From Brucella oryzae (lineage in GTDB: Bacteria > Pseudomonadota > Alphaproteobacteria > Rhizobiales > Rhizobiaceae), in contig JAAVLL010000002.1 in the NCBI GenBank assembly GCA_012103035.1, positions 372,001 to 436,000 on the forward strand: a DNA stretch of 64,000 bases, written 5' to 3'. The stretch's first letter is position 1. Each line of letters opens with the position of its first letter. The position numbers were made by a program, and so were the translations under genes. The notes beneath the pieces were generated by a model. That model was not told where the DNA came from. It did not search any database and saw only the letters and a program-made list of their open reading frames with translations. This document shows, piece after piece, positions 54,598 through 64,000 of the stretch.

Positions 54598-54956
54598 TGA
54601 AGATCACGCTGTATGGCATCGCCTTGATGGCAACACTGGGTGTCGGTGTTTCGTTCGCCAATGAGCCACCTAGCCGTGAGGAGGCTTTCCGTCTCTCAAA
54701 TCAGGTTCGCAAATGTTTTAGGATGCCTCTCAACCAGTCTGGAGACGCTGTTATAGAATTCCGCCTTCACAAAAACGGAAAAGTAACTGAGGTTGAAACG
54801 GTGAAATCCGGGGCTTCACCAACTATGTTGTCGGATTGGCAGCTGAGGAAGCCGTGAAAAATGCCAGCCATATCAAACCTCGATTGTCGGCAAGGTGAGA
54901 GTTCCGTTTATTTTCAAATCCGCCGCACCGATAACTGAAGAGCCACAGTCTCAATA
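54598..54956 (+). CDS. TolA/TonB C-terminal-like periplasmic protein (frame breaks)
   Basis: Start MKITLYGIALMATLGVGVSF after CAGGAG, with signal peptide ending near FANE. The mature part has GDAVIEFRLHKNGKVTEVET and, after restoration near 54830 and 54890, LAAEEAVKNASHIKP and IVGKVRVPFIFK, the beta-alpha pattern of TonB/TolA C-terminal domains. About 119 residues, no N-terminal anchor or Pro-rich spacer, so not a full TonB. Between the transposition module and the Qat operon; relation to either unknown. Confidence 0.6.
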
Positions 54957-55113
54957 GGCGATAAGGATCCAATCGAGCAAACCTGATATTTGCACGCTAT
55001 GATTAGAACCGTTTGCATGTTGATCGTCGGCTTCGGAGCACTCATCCAAGGCATTCTTGCTGGCCTGCCGCGATTACGTACTTCCTAATTGAGCTGGGCT
55101 ATCTGTGAACCGG

Positions 55114-55851
55114 TCACGCAGCGATATCCTTCGTTACAAGTGCACGGAGGTTATTTGAGAGTTGGCAATCAACGTCGTCAACTTGCATGGACCATAGCGC
55201 GGACAACCACGTTACCGTCTCTTGAATATGATCCAAAGGATAAAGGTCATATTCAGTTGACGTAAAGGGTGCATCGGTCTCGGTCAGGATCCGGTTCACA
55301 GGCATTTGGCTAACAAGTTCCTTCCTTTCGTCGACTTTAGCATCGGTCTACCAACAGAAAACCAGCAGTCCATTGCAATTGCCCTTTGCAATTGAGCGTG
55401 ACTACCAGAAAACCAGTGCAGGACCGGAATGCCAAAACCTGGGTTATCTTCCAGCGTGTCTAGAACGGGTTTAGCAGCATTGCGACTGTGTATTGAAAGA
55501 ATTCGGCCGCCTGCTTTTTGCACGAGTTCAAAATATGACGGAATACATGCATTTGGGTGTCAAAGTGCATTTTGAAGTCGCTGCTACCATCTAATCCGAT
55601 CTCACCTACGTATCTGGTCTCGGAAACAAGACGATCAAAAGTGAGAGTTCCGTCTGTCTAAGGTGAGCGAGCTCGGGGTGTAAGCCGAGAGCCGTCTTTA
55701 TCCTTTTGTAGTCTTTCGCTAAGGCGGCTGTCTTCAAGAATGCTTTAGGTGTCGTTGTTACAGACAGCATATAGACACCTGCCTCATCGATTGCTCTGGC
55801 TGCTCGATGAGGCTCTTTTAAGAGGTCTAAGTGGCAATGAAAATCAATCAA
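55114..55851 (-). CDS. qatD: QatD, TatD-family metal-dependent nuclease of the Qat defence system (frame breaks)
   Basis: TTG at 55851 gives MIDFHCHLDLLKEPHRAARA. Metal ligands of the TatD fold are all present: HCHLD, YVGEIGLDG, ILSIHSRNAA, LHWFSGS and LTETDAPF. About 245 residues, with single-base breaks near 55630, 55545 and 55335. It starts 4 bp after the qatC stop. In characterised Qat operons QatD is the nuclease-like member and is required for defence. Confidence 0.85.
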
Positions 55852-55855
55852 CTTA

Positions 55856-57169
55856 TTATTTTTCCGACCGCAGATAGTTTGCGACCTCATATAATCCCTT
55901 TTTATGTACGTCAAACCAGCCGTCTCTTTCTCCCAGGTCCAAAGGCAGTGGCCCGCTCGACATCGCCAAGATTTTAAGCTCCGCATCCGATTTCTGCTGA
56001 ACAGCGTAAGCCATCGACATCAGGTCGTCTTTTAGATGAATGTTATCACTGTTCATGACTTGGTGCAGTGAGTAGCTGTATTCCGTCGTGTCATCAACAC
56101 CGGCGGCGAAGAATGCCGCACGTCGAATAACACAAGGGACGCAGTGGCCGCATTGCTTATTCTTTCTTTTCCATTTTCCGCAGGACACCGTGTCCATCGC
56201 GGTGGCCGCATCTTGAGTATTTAAACCAAAATCCTTCAACATTCGACCTTTGGTGGAATGCCTATAAGGATTGCGAATTTCAGCACGAATACCGACCAGG
56301 TCGAAAATATCCTGCATTTGCTGAAGGTAATATGGGTGCGTTGTTCGTGTGCTCAATGAACCAACTCTTCGTGATGTGAGCGGTGCATTCAATGCAATAA
56401 ATCCATTCTCTGGCACATAAATTGGAACGCGGCTATTAGTAGAATTGAGTTGAGCTATGGCCTCTGCCGCGACTGCTGCGAATGCGATGAAGTTAAAGCT
56501 TCGAGTTCGCATCGTAGTATCATTGCCTTTAAAGCGCCTCATGGGGCTGGCATTAACAGAAAAACGTTCGGCTCGCTTGGAGAAGGTTTCAAAGAGCCGA
56601 TCTTGGTATCCTTTGTCTCCTGTGTAGGCATGACTTATTAGAATAGGGACTTTGCCGTCGCGGAGTAGCTCATTAACACCAATCCAGCTATCGAGTCCGC
56701 CTGAGAATAAGCTGACGCTAGTTACTCCTGCGAGATTCGCCTTTCTTTTCTTATTTGTTTGAACTGCAGCCGGGCAGTTTCTTCCTCCGCCCCGAAGAGT
56801 GAGGGACCAGTTATCTCCGCTAAGGAAATTCAGCAGTTTTTCAAGCTTGGCCTGCGCAGGTTGCCAGACGAGCGGCTTCGCAAGTGGAATATTCAATTCG
56901 AATGTCCGCGCCCAACCATTTTGCGCGTTTTTCTCTCTCGGCGTGAAGGAATCGGCAGCGGTTACAGCAAGCGCTATAGCGAGAAGGTCAAAGGCAACGG
57001 TTGACGTATTCGCACTAAGCCGCTGAACCTGATCTGCGACAGTATTTCCTATATGAGCAGTGCCATCGATCTTCGTCGTTCCGAAAAGTTGGACATCGTA
57101 GGTTCCATCTTTGCTGAGTACGGAGTTTGCAAGGTCATCAGTGTGAAAATTAAATCTGTTTGCGGTCAT
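55856..57169 (-). CDS. qatC: QatC, QueC-like PP-loop protein of the Qat defence system
   Basis: Intact 437 residues. The start ATG at 57169 (MTANRFNFHTDDLANSVLS) follows GGGAGAG and overlaps the qatB stop by ATGA. It has the PP-loop ATP pyrophosphatase motif VSLFSGGLDSWIGVNELL and the QueC-type zinc site CGHCVPCVIRRAAFF, but is about twice QueC size with an N-terminal extension, as in QatC. Queuosine-type chemistry on an unknown target is presumed. One of the few unbroken long genes here. Confidence 0.9.
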   Translation of the reverse strand: MTANRFNFHTDDLANSVLSKDGTYDVQLFGTTKIDGTAHIGNTVADQVQRLSANTSTVAFDLLAIALAVTAADSFTPREKNAQNGWARTFELNIPLAKPLVWQPAQAKLEKLLNFLSGDNWSLTLRGGGRNCPAAVQTNKKRKANLAGVTSVSLFSGGLDSWIGVNELLRDGKVPILISHAYTGDKGYQDRLFETFSKRAERFSVNASPMRRFKGNDTTMRTRSFNFIAFAAVAAEAIAQLNSTNSRVPIYVPENGFIALNAPLTSRRVGSLSTRTTHPYYLQQMQDIFDLVGIRAEIRNPYRHSTKGRMLKDFGLNTQDAATAMDTVSCGKWKRKNKQCGHCVPCVIRRAAFFAAGVDDTTEYSYSLHQVMNSDNIHLKDDLMSMAYAVQQKSDAELKILAMSSGPLPLDLGERDGWFDVHKKGLYEVANYLRSEK

Positions 57170-57917
57170 TGATAGCTCTCCCACTCTGTCCAGACTGAAT
57201 TGACCGTCTCGCGCATAAATTTTTAATGCTGTCCTGGCTGTAGGGATAAGTGCCCGCCTTGAACTTATTATGCAGCGTTGTATCCACGATAGCCCTGATC
57301 AGATCGAGCAGATTGCGCTCGCAGTCAGCCGTCTTTTACGTCGTCGGATCGATCCCATGCACCACCAACTTCTTCAACTATCGATTGAAAAACAGATAAC
57401 GCCAGGAATTCTGATAGGATGGCGTTGATGGCATCGCCTGTTAATTGAGCAGGATCAAAATCATTCTCAACATCCAACACAGTGGCGACAGCCTCCTGTA
57501 CGGCAACATTGATCCTGTCAGCATCAGGCGTGTCACCTGATAGCAATTCGCCTAGTGCCTGCGATAACTGATCAAGCGGTTTGCCAACGAAGTTATTCGA
57601 GCTAAAGCCGGGTAATGATCCACTATCAGCGAGGCCCTGTAATGCGGAGTATAAACTACTGCCAGCGGTATAAAAATTCCCGAAACGTCGTGGACCTACA
57701 GAATTCCGCCAGTTGCGGTTCGGGCATAATGGCCGAGCGCCTTCTTGATGTCACTTTTATCACCTCCATTTGCTACTGCCTTGCCAAAAGTAGTCCTAAA
57801 CGCCCGGAAACGCTGGGGTTCCGGAGTTGGCAATTTAACGTTTGGCTGATCGTCTGCCCACGATGGCACTAGTGGTTGTGCGCCATTTGTCCCGCGCGAT
57901 GATGCTGATGTCCCCAT
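57166..57917 (-). CDS. qatB: QatB of the Qat defence system (frame breaks)
   Basis: About 250 residues. The N-terminus MGTSASSRGTNGAQPLVPSW, followed by a Pro stretch and RFRAFRTTFGKAVANGG, KKALGHYARTATGG, is the characteristic QatB opening (MGTSAS, then the R-F-R-G-A-R/GHY pattern). After breaks it continues SGDTPDADRINVAVQEAVAT and ends NSVWTEWESYQ. No enzymatic motif. Starts 6 bp after the qatA stop. Confidence 0.85.
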
Positions 57918-57923
57918 GATCCC

Positions 57924-59656
57924 TCAGTTTTGGATGCCCTTTAATACTTGTTCCAGCCATGGAGCTGGATTGGATATTTGATTTGTGAAACTCAAAGGAT
58001 GGTCGCACATTCGGGTCTTTTACTTGCCAAGAGAATAGGCCCGTTTATATCGTTTCTCTTTTTCGACCAATCGCTGTTCTGACGCAACGAAACAACAAGT
58101 TCCTGCATAACCTCGGAAACTTCCTCTTGAGGTATTTTCCCGATCTCGGTCATTGCCGCTTTTGACGTCAGGCTAGGTATTTTAAGTAGTTCTTTGACTA
58201 CATTGACCGAAACCGCCGATAGCGCTTTGGACTGTATCTGCAGGGGAGAGTCTCTCTTGCCAAATAAATAGCTGGCCTCAGATCGATTCCATTTAAGGAG
58301 GGTTCCAAGTCGATCCATTCATCAAAGAACGACCTATATTTCTCCATTGCTTCTGGCAGTTTGGTTCGCTCGTCGCTGTCTTTTGCAAACAGCGAGGGCT
58401 TACCGTTTCCAGCATCATTGATGATTGTCAGCAGCTGTTTAAATGCCGCTTCATCGGTGCATCTTTCGAACAGAGCAAGCTTTGTAATTATTACTTCGTC
58501 GAGCTCCATTTTACGTCGCTTAGCTGTCGCGTAACGCATCCTTACGATATTCATCATTCGTTTGATGAGGCGTGGATTTCCGCTCACTGCAGTGGAATGC
58601 GCCAAGATAGGTGCTATTCGAAAGGCTGTATCAATTTGTGCAGAGAGATCTGCGTCGCTTACTTCCAAAATAGCAAGTACGTCTTTTCGTTCTATTTTCT
58701 GGGTGTCTTGCCATGAATCTTGGATGTTCTTGATGAGGTAACATCTGAGTTTTCGATGGCTTCACCGTCAGCACCCGAACGGCTCGCAATCAGCATACAC
58801 AAAAATGCTAGAACTTCTCGCATTCCGAGTTTTGGCACAGCTACTGGAAATTGTATCAGCTTGTCTAGGTAATCAATCACATGTCGCGGAGATGCGCCCT
58901 TAAAGTGGGTAGAGACCGCATGCCTGATGATATCCACGTCCGCGGCCACGATGAAAGCTGTATTTTGCATTGAAAGGAAAAGCCTCATGGCTTCAAGGCT
59001 TTTAATAGCATTTTCGGGTAGGCAGCGATCAAGATTGTCAACAAAGACCACTAAGCGTTTGTTCATCGAACGAAGAAGGTCGCTGAATTCTTCCTTAAAT
59101 GCAGCTATTTCTTCCGGCGCAGATTTGATTTCTTTTGGAGCTATCAGCCCGTCTGCTCTCTGCTTGACGTCGGTTAGCGCAGCCTTAATATTGGCACTGT
59201 CTTCTTGATCGGCATCGCCGTTGAACACCTTACCTAACGATTCCAGCCCCTTTGTGGCTAGACCGAAACTGGGAACTCCAGCGGCCATAAGTCCGGCGTC
59301 AAGTCCCAGTCCTAGTAATCGCAGCTTATTCGTTCGCTTTACTAGACCGATGGCCTTGTCTTTTAGACTCTGAGGCGCGGTCGTCATCAACTTGATGCGA
59401 TAACTGTCATCAAAGCTGACTTGGCTTCGTCATACCCTTGATATAGCCAGGCATCGAATTCGACGACGATAGTGTCTTCCTGAGCGGATAAAGTCTCTTC
59501 AACGAGCCTCAATACGCTGGATTTTCCCGCACCCCATCCGCCGTATACGCCAACTGAAAGGGGAAATAGCGTATCGTCAGTCACCATGTCGCAGATTAAT
59601 TCTGCGAGCTCAGTATAATTGAGGTAATCTATGTTTGTTTCGTTATCTGACCACAT
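57924..59656 (-). CDS. qatA: QatA, KAP-type P-loop ATPase of the Qat defence system (frame breaks)
   Basis: About 578 residues. ATG at 59656 (MWSDNETNIDYLNYTELAEL). Walker A GVYGGWGAGKSSVLRLVEET, KAP-type FDAWLYQGYDEAKSALM, inserted hydrophobic region (LGLGLDAGLMAAGVPSFGL), Walker B KRLVVFVDNLDRCLPENAI, then sensor-like VAADVDIIRHAVSTHFKG and NPRLIKRMMNIVRMRY. Breaks near 59388, 58710, 58265 and 57995; restored end WLEQVLKGIQN. First gene of the operon. KAP ATPases are often membrane-associated; the mechanism in Qat is not established. Confidence 0.87.
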
Positions 59657-59699
59657 AAAACAAAATGTGTCGATTTGAAATATTTGGTCAACTCCTATT

Positions 59700-59936
59700 T
59701 TGCTTTTATTCAATAGTCGCTGTGGTTGTTCACGTAAAATTGCATCCGCTGATATGGCCTGTGGTCATCTGTTTGGTCGTTGTCCATCCCGCCAAGAACG
59801 TGATACTGGAGCGCACAAAGGCGCATTATCTCAGCTGGCAATTGACGAGAGGTATGGCGAGACGGCGCGAATATGCTACGAATGCCAAGCGCTTTATTGG
59901 TCTAAGTATTCGATGGGTTCGCAGAAAATAAGATGA
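59700..59936 (+). CDS. Small Cys-rich ORF divergent from qatA
   Basis: A 78-codon frame with TTG start. Six Cys are arranged as CGC, CGHLFGRC and ICYECQ, with a His, resembling a small zinc ribbon. It begins 43 bp upstream of the qatA start on the opposite strand. A competing frame of similar length overlaps it, so coding status is uncertain. If real it could be an accessory or regulator of the Qat operon. Confidence 0.35.
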   Translation: MLLFNSRCGCSRKIASADMACGHLFGRCPSRQERDTGAHKGALSQLAIDERYGETARICYECQALYWSKYSMGSQKIR

Positions 59937-60067
59937 CGCCTGACGCACGTAGATTTTTGACATTCTCGATTGCTGGCACAAGCCTATAGCTGAGTGGCTT
60001 TGAGGCGTAGATCGTTATCGACCGCTCATATCTAATGCGCTTCAAGATCGTGTCGCACCTACCATAG

Positions 60068-60504
60068 TCATGCACGTTTCTGCTCCAGTTCAAGCACATT
60101 TCCCTCAGGATCGCGTGCGTAGGCAATCAGGTATGGCTTCTCCGACGTTCCGAAATTTGTAGTCTGTCCGATCTGTGAGCCACCGGCCCTGATGATTGTC
60201 GAAAGGATGTTGTCGAGGTTCTCTATCTGGAAAGACAGATGACCGTAACCGGGTTCATTGACCTTCGGCAGGCCACGAGAATGCGTAGTCTTATGCTGGT
60301 GTATCTCGAGGAAAGGCCATTCAAGCGCGGGAAACTTTAACCAGATCGAATATATTTCGCAGTCCGGAAGCCCGTTACCACGTGAGACCTTATCGCCTGA
60401 CAAAACCTGGGCCCACGAAGCAACTCGCATTTCATGACATTCGTGTAGAATGCGGAAAGTGTTTCTGCATTGCGAGCCACAAGGTTGATGTGGGCGAGTT
60501 TCAT
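60068..60504 (-). CDS. VOC (glyoxalase/dioxygenase) superfamily protein (one frame break)
   Basis: About 145 residues. Starts MKLAHINLVARNAETLSAFY with the usual first metal-ligand His, then CELLRGPR, a break near 60405, EIHQHKTTHSRGLPKVNEPG, YGHLSFQIENLDNI with the second His, and YARDPEGNVLELEQKRA with the final Glu. Fold-level assignment is firm; substrate unknown (lyase, dioxygenase or resistance protein). Confidence 0.75.
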
Positions 60505-60522
60505 AGCGTCGGAACCTCTCTC

Positions 60523-61042
60523 TTATCCCAGTTGCAACTCCTGCTTCACCAACACCGGCGGAAACTGCACGAAGTCCGCCACGTCGAACTCAACTGAAAA
60601 ATCGAGTATCTTGCTCTTGGCCCAGTCGATAGCGGCTAGTTTGGCAGCTTCGTGCACTCTGGTTGCCAGTGAGCAATGTGGAACCCAGCTTCCGGCACGG
60701 TAATGCTCATGACAGATCATTGGATCGAAGTGGCGATGCAAATCGGCATGGAGGTCCGACAAGCTCTGGTCAAAACGGGGTTTTGCCCAAAGGACCATGA
60801 GGTCATTATCGAAATGCTCCACGGTCTCGAAGGCTATCGACAGTTTTTCTTGTGATGAAAAACCTCATCCAGGGCCGCGCTTATGTCACCTGGATAGTGA
60901 GGGAAAACTGCAAGCGTCAAATGGGGAGGATAATTCAATTCAAGCATTGAACCAGACGGTTCAAAAATACTCGCTTCGTCCCAGAGCTCAGGATCTCAAT
61001 TGCCGTGGCATTGCAGCATTTCAAGCTAATCCCATATGGCAT
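60523..61042 (-). CDS. 2'-5' RNA ligase/2H phosphoesterase family protein (frame breaks)
   Basis: About 173 residues from MPYGISLKCCNATAIE. The two catalytic H-x-[ST] motifs are seen: HLTLAVF in the N-terminal half and HCSLATR in the C-terminal half, with YRAGSWVP before the second. Breaks near 60990 and 60835. Members hydrolyse or ligate 2'-5' phosphodiesters or cyclic phosphates. It lies 19 bp upstream of the VOC gene in the same direction. Confidence 0.75.
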
Positions 61043-61102
61043 TCATCGCGTCCGTTCTGTGTCGTTGTTCGATAACGCCCTGTTTTCTCGGCCAGAACAT
61101 TA

Positions 61103-61558
61103 CTATTGTCCCGATGAAGGGTGCAACGAATAGAGGACATCTGGTTCGCGCTCTTCATTGTCCGACCCGTCAGTTTCTTTGACTACGACAAATCCATGTT
61201 TTTCATAGAAGCGTCGTGCCGCGTCATTACGTTGAAAAGTCCAAAGAGATAGTTCGACAGTTTCTGACTTTGCAATCTGAAGCAGGGCGGTTCCAATGCC
61301 TTTTCCTTGCGCTGTTGGCAGAACATAAAGCTGGTCGATCCAGCCATTGTGGAAAGCGATAATACCCACCAAGCCATCATTCTCGAACGCTCCCCACACC
61401 GAGCAGGCGGCAGAAACACGTTCCTTGTAAAACCACTGATCTTCAGCCGGAGTATGCAGTCCAGCCAACCAGGGCAACCGGTCATCAAACGCAGCGCGGT
61501 GAACGATAGCGGCGCAATCCATATCGCTCAATTCAAGTCGACGAAGTAAAATTTCTGC
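61103..61558 (-). CDS. GNAT-family N-acetyltransferase
   Basis: About 150 residues. The acetyl-CoA-binding motif is LYVLPTAQGKGIGTALLQIA, followed by LSLWTFQRNDAARRFYEKHG and FVVVKE, the classic GNAT order. The frame opens at a TTG at 61531; ILLRRLELSDMDCAAIV upstream suggests a start near 61558 with one base missing. Substrate unknown. Same direction as the 2H phosphoesterase gene. Confidence 0.82.
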   Translation of the reverse strand, partial: AEILLRRLELSDMDCAAIVHRAAFDDRLPWLAGLHTPAEDQWFYKERVSAACSVWGAFENDGLVGIIAFHNGWIDQLYVLPTAQGKGIGTALLQIAKSETVELSLWTFQRNDAARRFYEKHGFVVVKETDGSDNEEREPDVLYSLHPSSGQ

Positions 61559-61833
61559 ATACCAACTCCTGGATAACGTGCTGGTGGCTTCTCAATCCTG
61601 CCCAGGAAATCAGCCTATCCTTCGTAAAGGCCAGAGCATCTCAGGCTTGATTCCCGATAATAAGCGTTATTCAACAGCAACTGCCAACGACAAGCAGATC
61701 GAACGTCTGAAAGTAGAGTAAATGCCAGCCTAATTCCCACGAGTCTTGGTCGCATTTAAAATATTCATTTATGATTTTGCAAGAGGCATGATTATAATAT
61801 AAATTAGAATTATTGGGATGAGATTGATTTGAC

Positions 61834-62306
61834 ATGACAAGTTATTATTTTGGTAAAAAGACGGAGGAATTGTTGACGGTTGATATTCCATTTTTGGGTG
61901 GGTATGCGCACTATAGTTTTCTATTGTACTCAGAGCTTTTACTTATATCTCTAGACTTGAAATTATTTCGGAGAAGTCTCAATTCTCCTATAGTGTTATC
62001 GGAGATTTCACTGTTCCCGATGCAATTGAGTTAGCGTCCAAACTTCCTCGCGCCACAGATATGCTTGATGGTCTTTGCTGCACCGTAACTTCGCAACCTA
62101 TTTCTCTCGGCAATTGGGCGTCTGAGTTGGGGCGTGAGATGATCCATCGCCACGTTTTCTGCGTTGCCGATCCTGGTGTAACGAACTTTGCACTTGGAAC
62201 GATCTTTGAGATTTGGGGATTTGGCATACAGGCTTGTGTTGATAGCAACTTAGATGAGAACAATTTTCCAGACATCACGGGATCTGTGCATCTTGAGCGC
62301 GGCTGA
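61834..62306 (+). CDS. Hypothetical protein (one frame break)
   Basis: About 158 residues: MTSYYFGKKTEELLTVDIPF, a break near 61955, then EIISEKSQFSYSVIGDFTVP, DAIELASKLPRATDMLDGLC and a C-terminus ending ITGSVHLERG. I do not recognise the family. No signal peptide, membrane helix or catalytic motif. Convergent with the next gene; AT-rich upstream region (61760-61830). Confidence 0.5.
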
Positions 62307-63153
62307 CAACCCGCGTAACTTTCCAAAACCCTTTCGATATCCGATATAACAATTATAGCTTTGGTTTGGAACTGGACCGCCCAATTCATCGAATAAGCTG
62401 AGATCTGCAATCAATTTCCACCCGCTTGTCAACATTTCGCAACGGGCAAAATTTTGTTGAGCTTCGATTTTCAAGACACGCACGACATTTTCGGGCCTAG
62501 GATGACCCGGAGCTTGACTTGGAAACAGATATGATTCCCGGTCCACGCAACCATATTCTCGAGTTCTCGAAAATTCCACAGCGGCGCGGTCCTCCCCGCG
62601 CGAGCAGCCGCTTCAAGGAGCTTGGCTTCAATCGAACAGTTGAATCTTCGAAGCGCATTATTAAAATTTTCGATCAGATAGGGATCTATGTCTTCCTGTG
62701 GATTTGAGAAAATTGATTGTTTAATCAGTTTGAAAAGGCCGCGTGGATTTGTATCCCAAAGCATACACGTTAAATCGATAGCTCGATTCAACTGAACGTT
62801 GATTTGAGTCCAGTTCTGTTGGTTCACGATGGCGGGAACACCTACAGCATGTGCGCCGCCTTGATTTTGTGCCTCTGCTCCATTCGCAATGCTCGGAAAC
62901 GGATCGGTTAAGGGCAGGGGGCGTGGCCTAGGAGCGTCAGTATGGCAGGACCAGAATCCCGTCCCGCATAGAATGTCTCGACTTGCTGCGTTGAACGGTG
63001 TGTGGCTTGAAAAATGTAGTACTCGCGGGTGAGAGGACGTGCGCAACCACGACGGGTCTGGCCTTCAAGGAGAGTGCAGTGCGAGATAGGTTGAACTTCA
63101 TAAGTGTCGACTAAATTTTGTCTCTGCGCATCTCCGAAACAAGAAATTGGCAA
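62250..63153 (-). CDS. Hypothetical protein (frame breaks)
   Basis: About 300 residues: MPISCFGDAQRQNLVDTYEV, a segment with LLEGQTRRGCARPLTREYYI and VETFYAGRDSG, then across a break PLPLTDPFPSIANGAEAQ, NPRGLFKLIKQSIFSNPQED and EAKLLEAAARAGRTAPLWNF. The last part shifts frame near 62575 to RTREYGCVDRESYLFPSQAP and LIADLSLFDELGGPVPNQSY. I cannot assign a family. The end overlaps the convergent neighbour by up to 56 bp and is uncertain. Confidence 0.45.
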
Positions 63154-63391
63154 TTAATCCTCCTAGAGTTAGAGCTTCCGATCACGAAGAAGCTGAGGCG
63201 TTGCATGGCCTGCTTATTGATTCAATTATCACAAAGCGGAAGGCGTCGATTTGTAGTTTATTCAATGCCCCACGCAGTACGTGTAAGACGTGGAAATTAA
63301 AGAAAAATTAGAATGTGATTTATTCAGCAACAATTCGCTGTGTCGAAATTCACCGCGATTGGAACGTTTCAAGGGTAACGGAAGCCGTGCC

Positions 63392-64000
63392 CTACTTACG
63401 AAGGCTCTCCGTAGGCGAAGAGCGATCATAAGCCTTCCGATCAAGTAATTCAGGAACCGAGAAAAGATCGTTTGCATCTTGTAGCACTTTGAGAAGTACT
63501 TCTTCTTCGATTTCTCCGTCGCGTTCTAAAAGACGACAGATTGATAATACGGCAGTTCTTCGCGTCTTGATGATTTCGCATGCCTTGGCAAAACAGGATT
63601 GAAGAGTTTTGCCGACAACTGCCTGCAGTCGCGGATTGCATTTTAGAAAGTCAGGCTTGCACTCATTATGGGAAGCCCAGAATGACAGATTTTCACCCAA
63701 GCCGAATGAGGCTTCCAATCTGATGGCAATCTCGGTGGCTTTCGAAAGATCAGATCCGTCAGCTCCACCGCCACCGTCCGAATGCTCTCCGAGAATCACG
63801 CGTTCGGCCGCCAGCCCTCCTAAATAGCAGCAAATCTCGGCTTCGTAATTTTCGCGTAATTTGACAATCTTGGGCTCTGTATTCCGCATTTTGACACCCC
63901 AAGTCGAGCGGTTCCGCTTTGGACTTCGCGATTGATCATTACCGAAACCGGCACCATGCCGAGGCTATCCGAAAGCGCGTGAGCGACGACGACATGTCCA
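63392..64000 (-). CDS. M41 (FtsH-type) zinc peptidase domain protein, 5' end outside window (one frame break)
   Basis: The window edge falls inside the zinc-binding motif: the first codons read GHVVVAHALSDSLGMVPVSV, fitting HEAGH cut by the edge. Then comes a break near 63888, NYEAEICCYLGGLAAERVIL, GGGADGSDLSKATEIAIRLE and SFGLGENLSFWAS, the AE-R and D-S-D-A-T-A pattern of peptidase M41 with its third metal ligand. The C-terminus has a helix and ends SSPTESLRK. Whether an AAA+ domain precedes it is unknown. Confidence 0.7.

Noticed and set aside
55856..59656. QatC and QatD as housekeeping QueC and TatD
   Set aside because: QatC is about twice QueC length, and both sit in one operon with a KAP ATPase and a QatB having the diagnostic N-terminus.
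1..64000. tRNA, rRNA or riboswitch genes
   Set aside because: No cloverleaf with a GTTCRA loop and CCA-type end, no rRNA segment and no known riboswitch core was recognised by eye; a covariance-model search would be needed to exclude small RNAs.

Overview
The window looks like an accessory-rich stretch of chromosome or chromid from an alphaproteobacterium of the order Hyphomicrobiales, most like Brucella/Ochrobactrum. Signs of this are a TctD/TctE-type two-component system beside a ferric-type ABC importer, a very large Gly-rich autotransporter with a poly-Pro linker, REP-like palindromes around GGGAACC-type cores, and an insertion-sequence mix (IS5, IS701, IS66, IS630, IS1595) common in that order. 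This is inferred from protein and repeat character only; no marker gene is present.

Layout. 1-8.3 kb: periplasmic binding protein, sensor kinase and response regulator on the minus strand, divergent from a PhnD-like binding protein and a permease/ATPase/binding-protein ABC operon that ends at a clear terminator. 8.3-12.0 kb: an IS1595 remnant, then IS5-IS701-IS5 abutting each other. 12.0-16.6 kb: four minus-strand genes for Ig-like secreted or surface proteins, divergent from a ~2150-residue autotransporter (16.7-23.1 kb). 23.1-26.1 kb: a receiver-like remnant, a beta-helix protein and an acyltransferase. 26.4-32.9 kb: an FkbM methyltransferase gene split by one IS66 element, followed by a second IS66 element carrying an extra YecA-like gene. 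33.0-39.7 kb: a family 9 glycoside hydrolase with an RTX-like C-terminus, divergent from a type I secretion ABC exporter and its membrane fusion protein. 39.9-43.2 kb: IS630, IS701 and IS5 in contact. 43.4-47.2 kb: a tail-specific protease and a phosphate transporter. 47.5-48.2 kb: remnants of a hydratase/aldolase pair. 48.2-54.5 kb: a Tn7-like transposition module (tnsA, tnsB, tnsC, tniQ). 54.6-55.0 kb: a TolA/TonB-like periplasmic protein. 55.1-59.7 kb: a complete QatABCD anti-phage operon. 59.7-64 kb: small accessory genes (VOC, 2H phosphoesterase, GNAT, two unknowns) and the end of an M41-type peptidase.

Nearly every long gene, including ones expected to be under selection (protease, phosphate transporter, two-component system, ABC operon), is broken by one or more single-base frame changes, most at homopolymers. 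The best reading is an assembly with residual homopolymer errors, so I give gene spans across these breaks and call a gene a pseudogene only where another lesion (IS insertion, nonsense codon, missing end) supports it. Functional groupings are: solute sensing plus uptake (0-8 kb), surface adhesins (12-23 kb), a secreted glycanase with its own exporter (33-40 kb), and an island of transposition and phage defence (48-60 kb).
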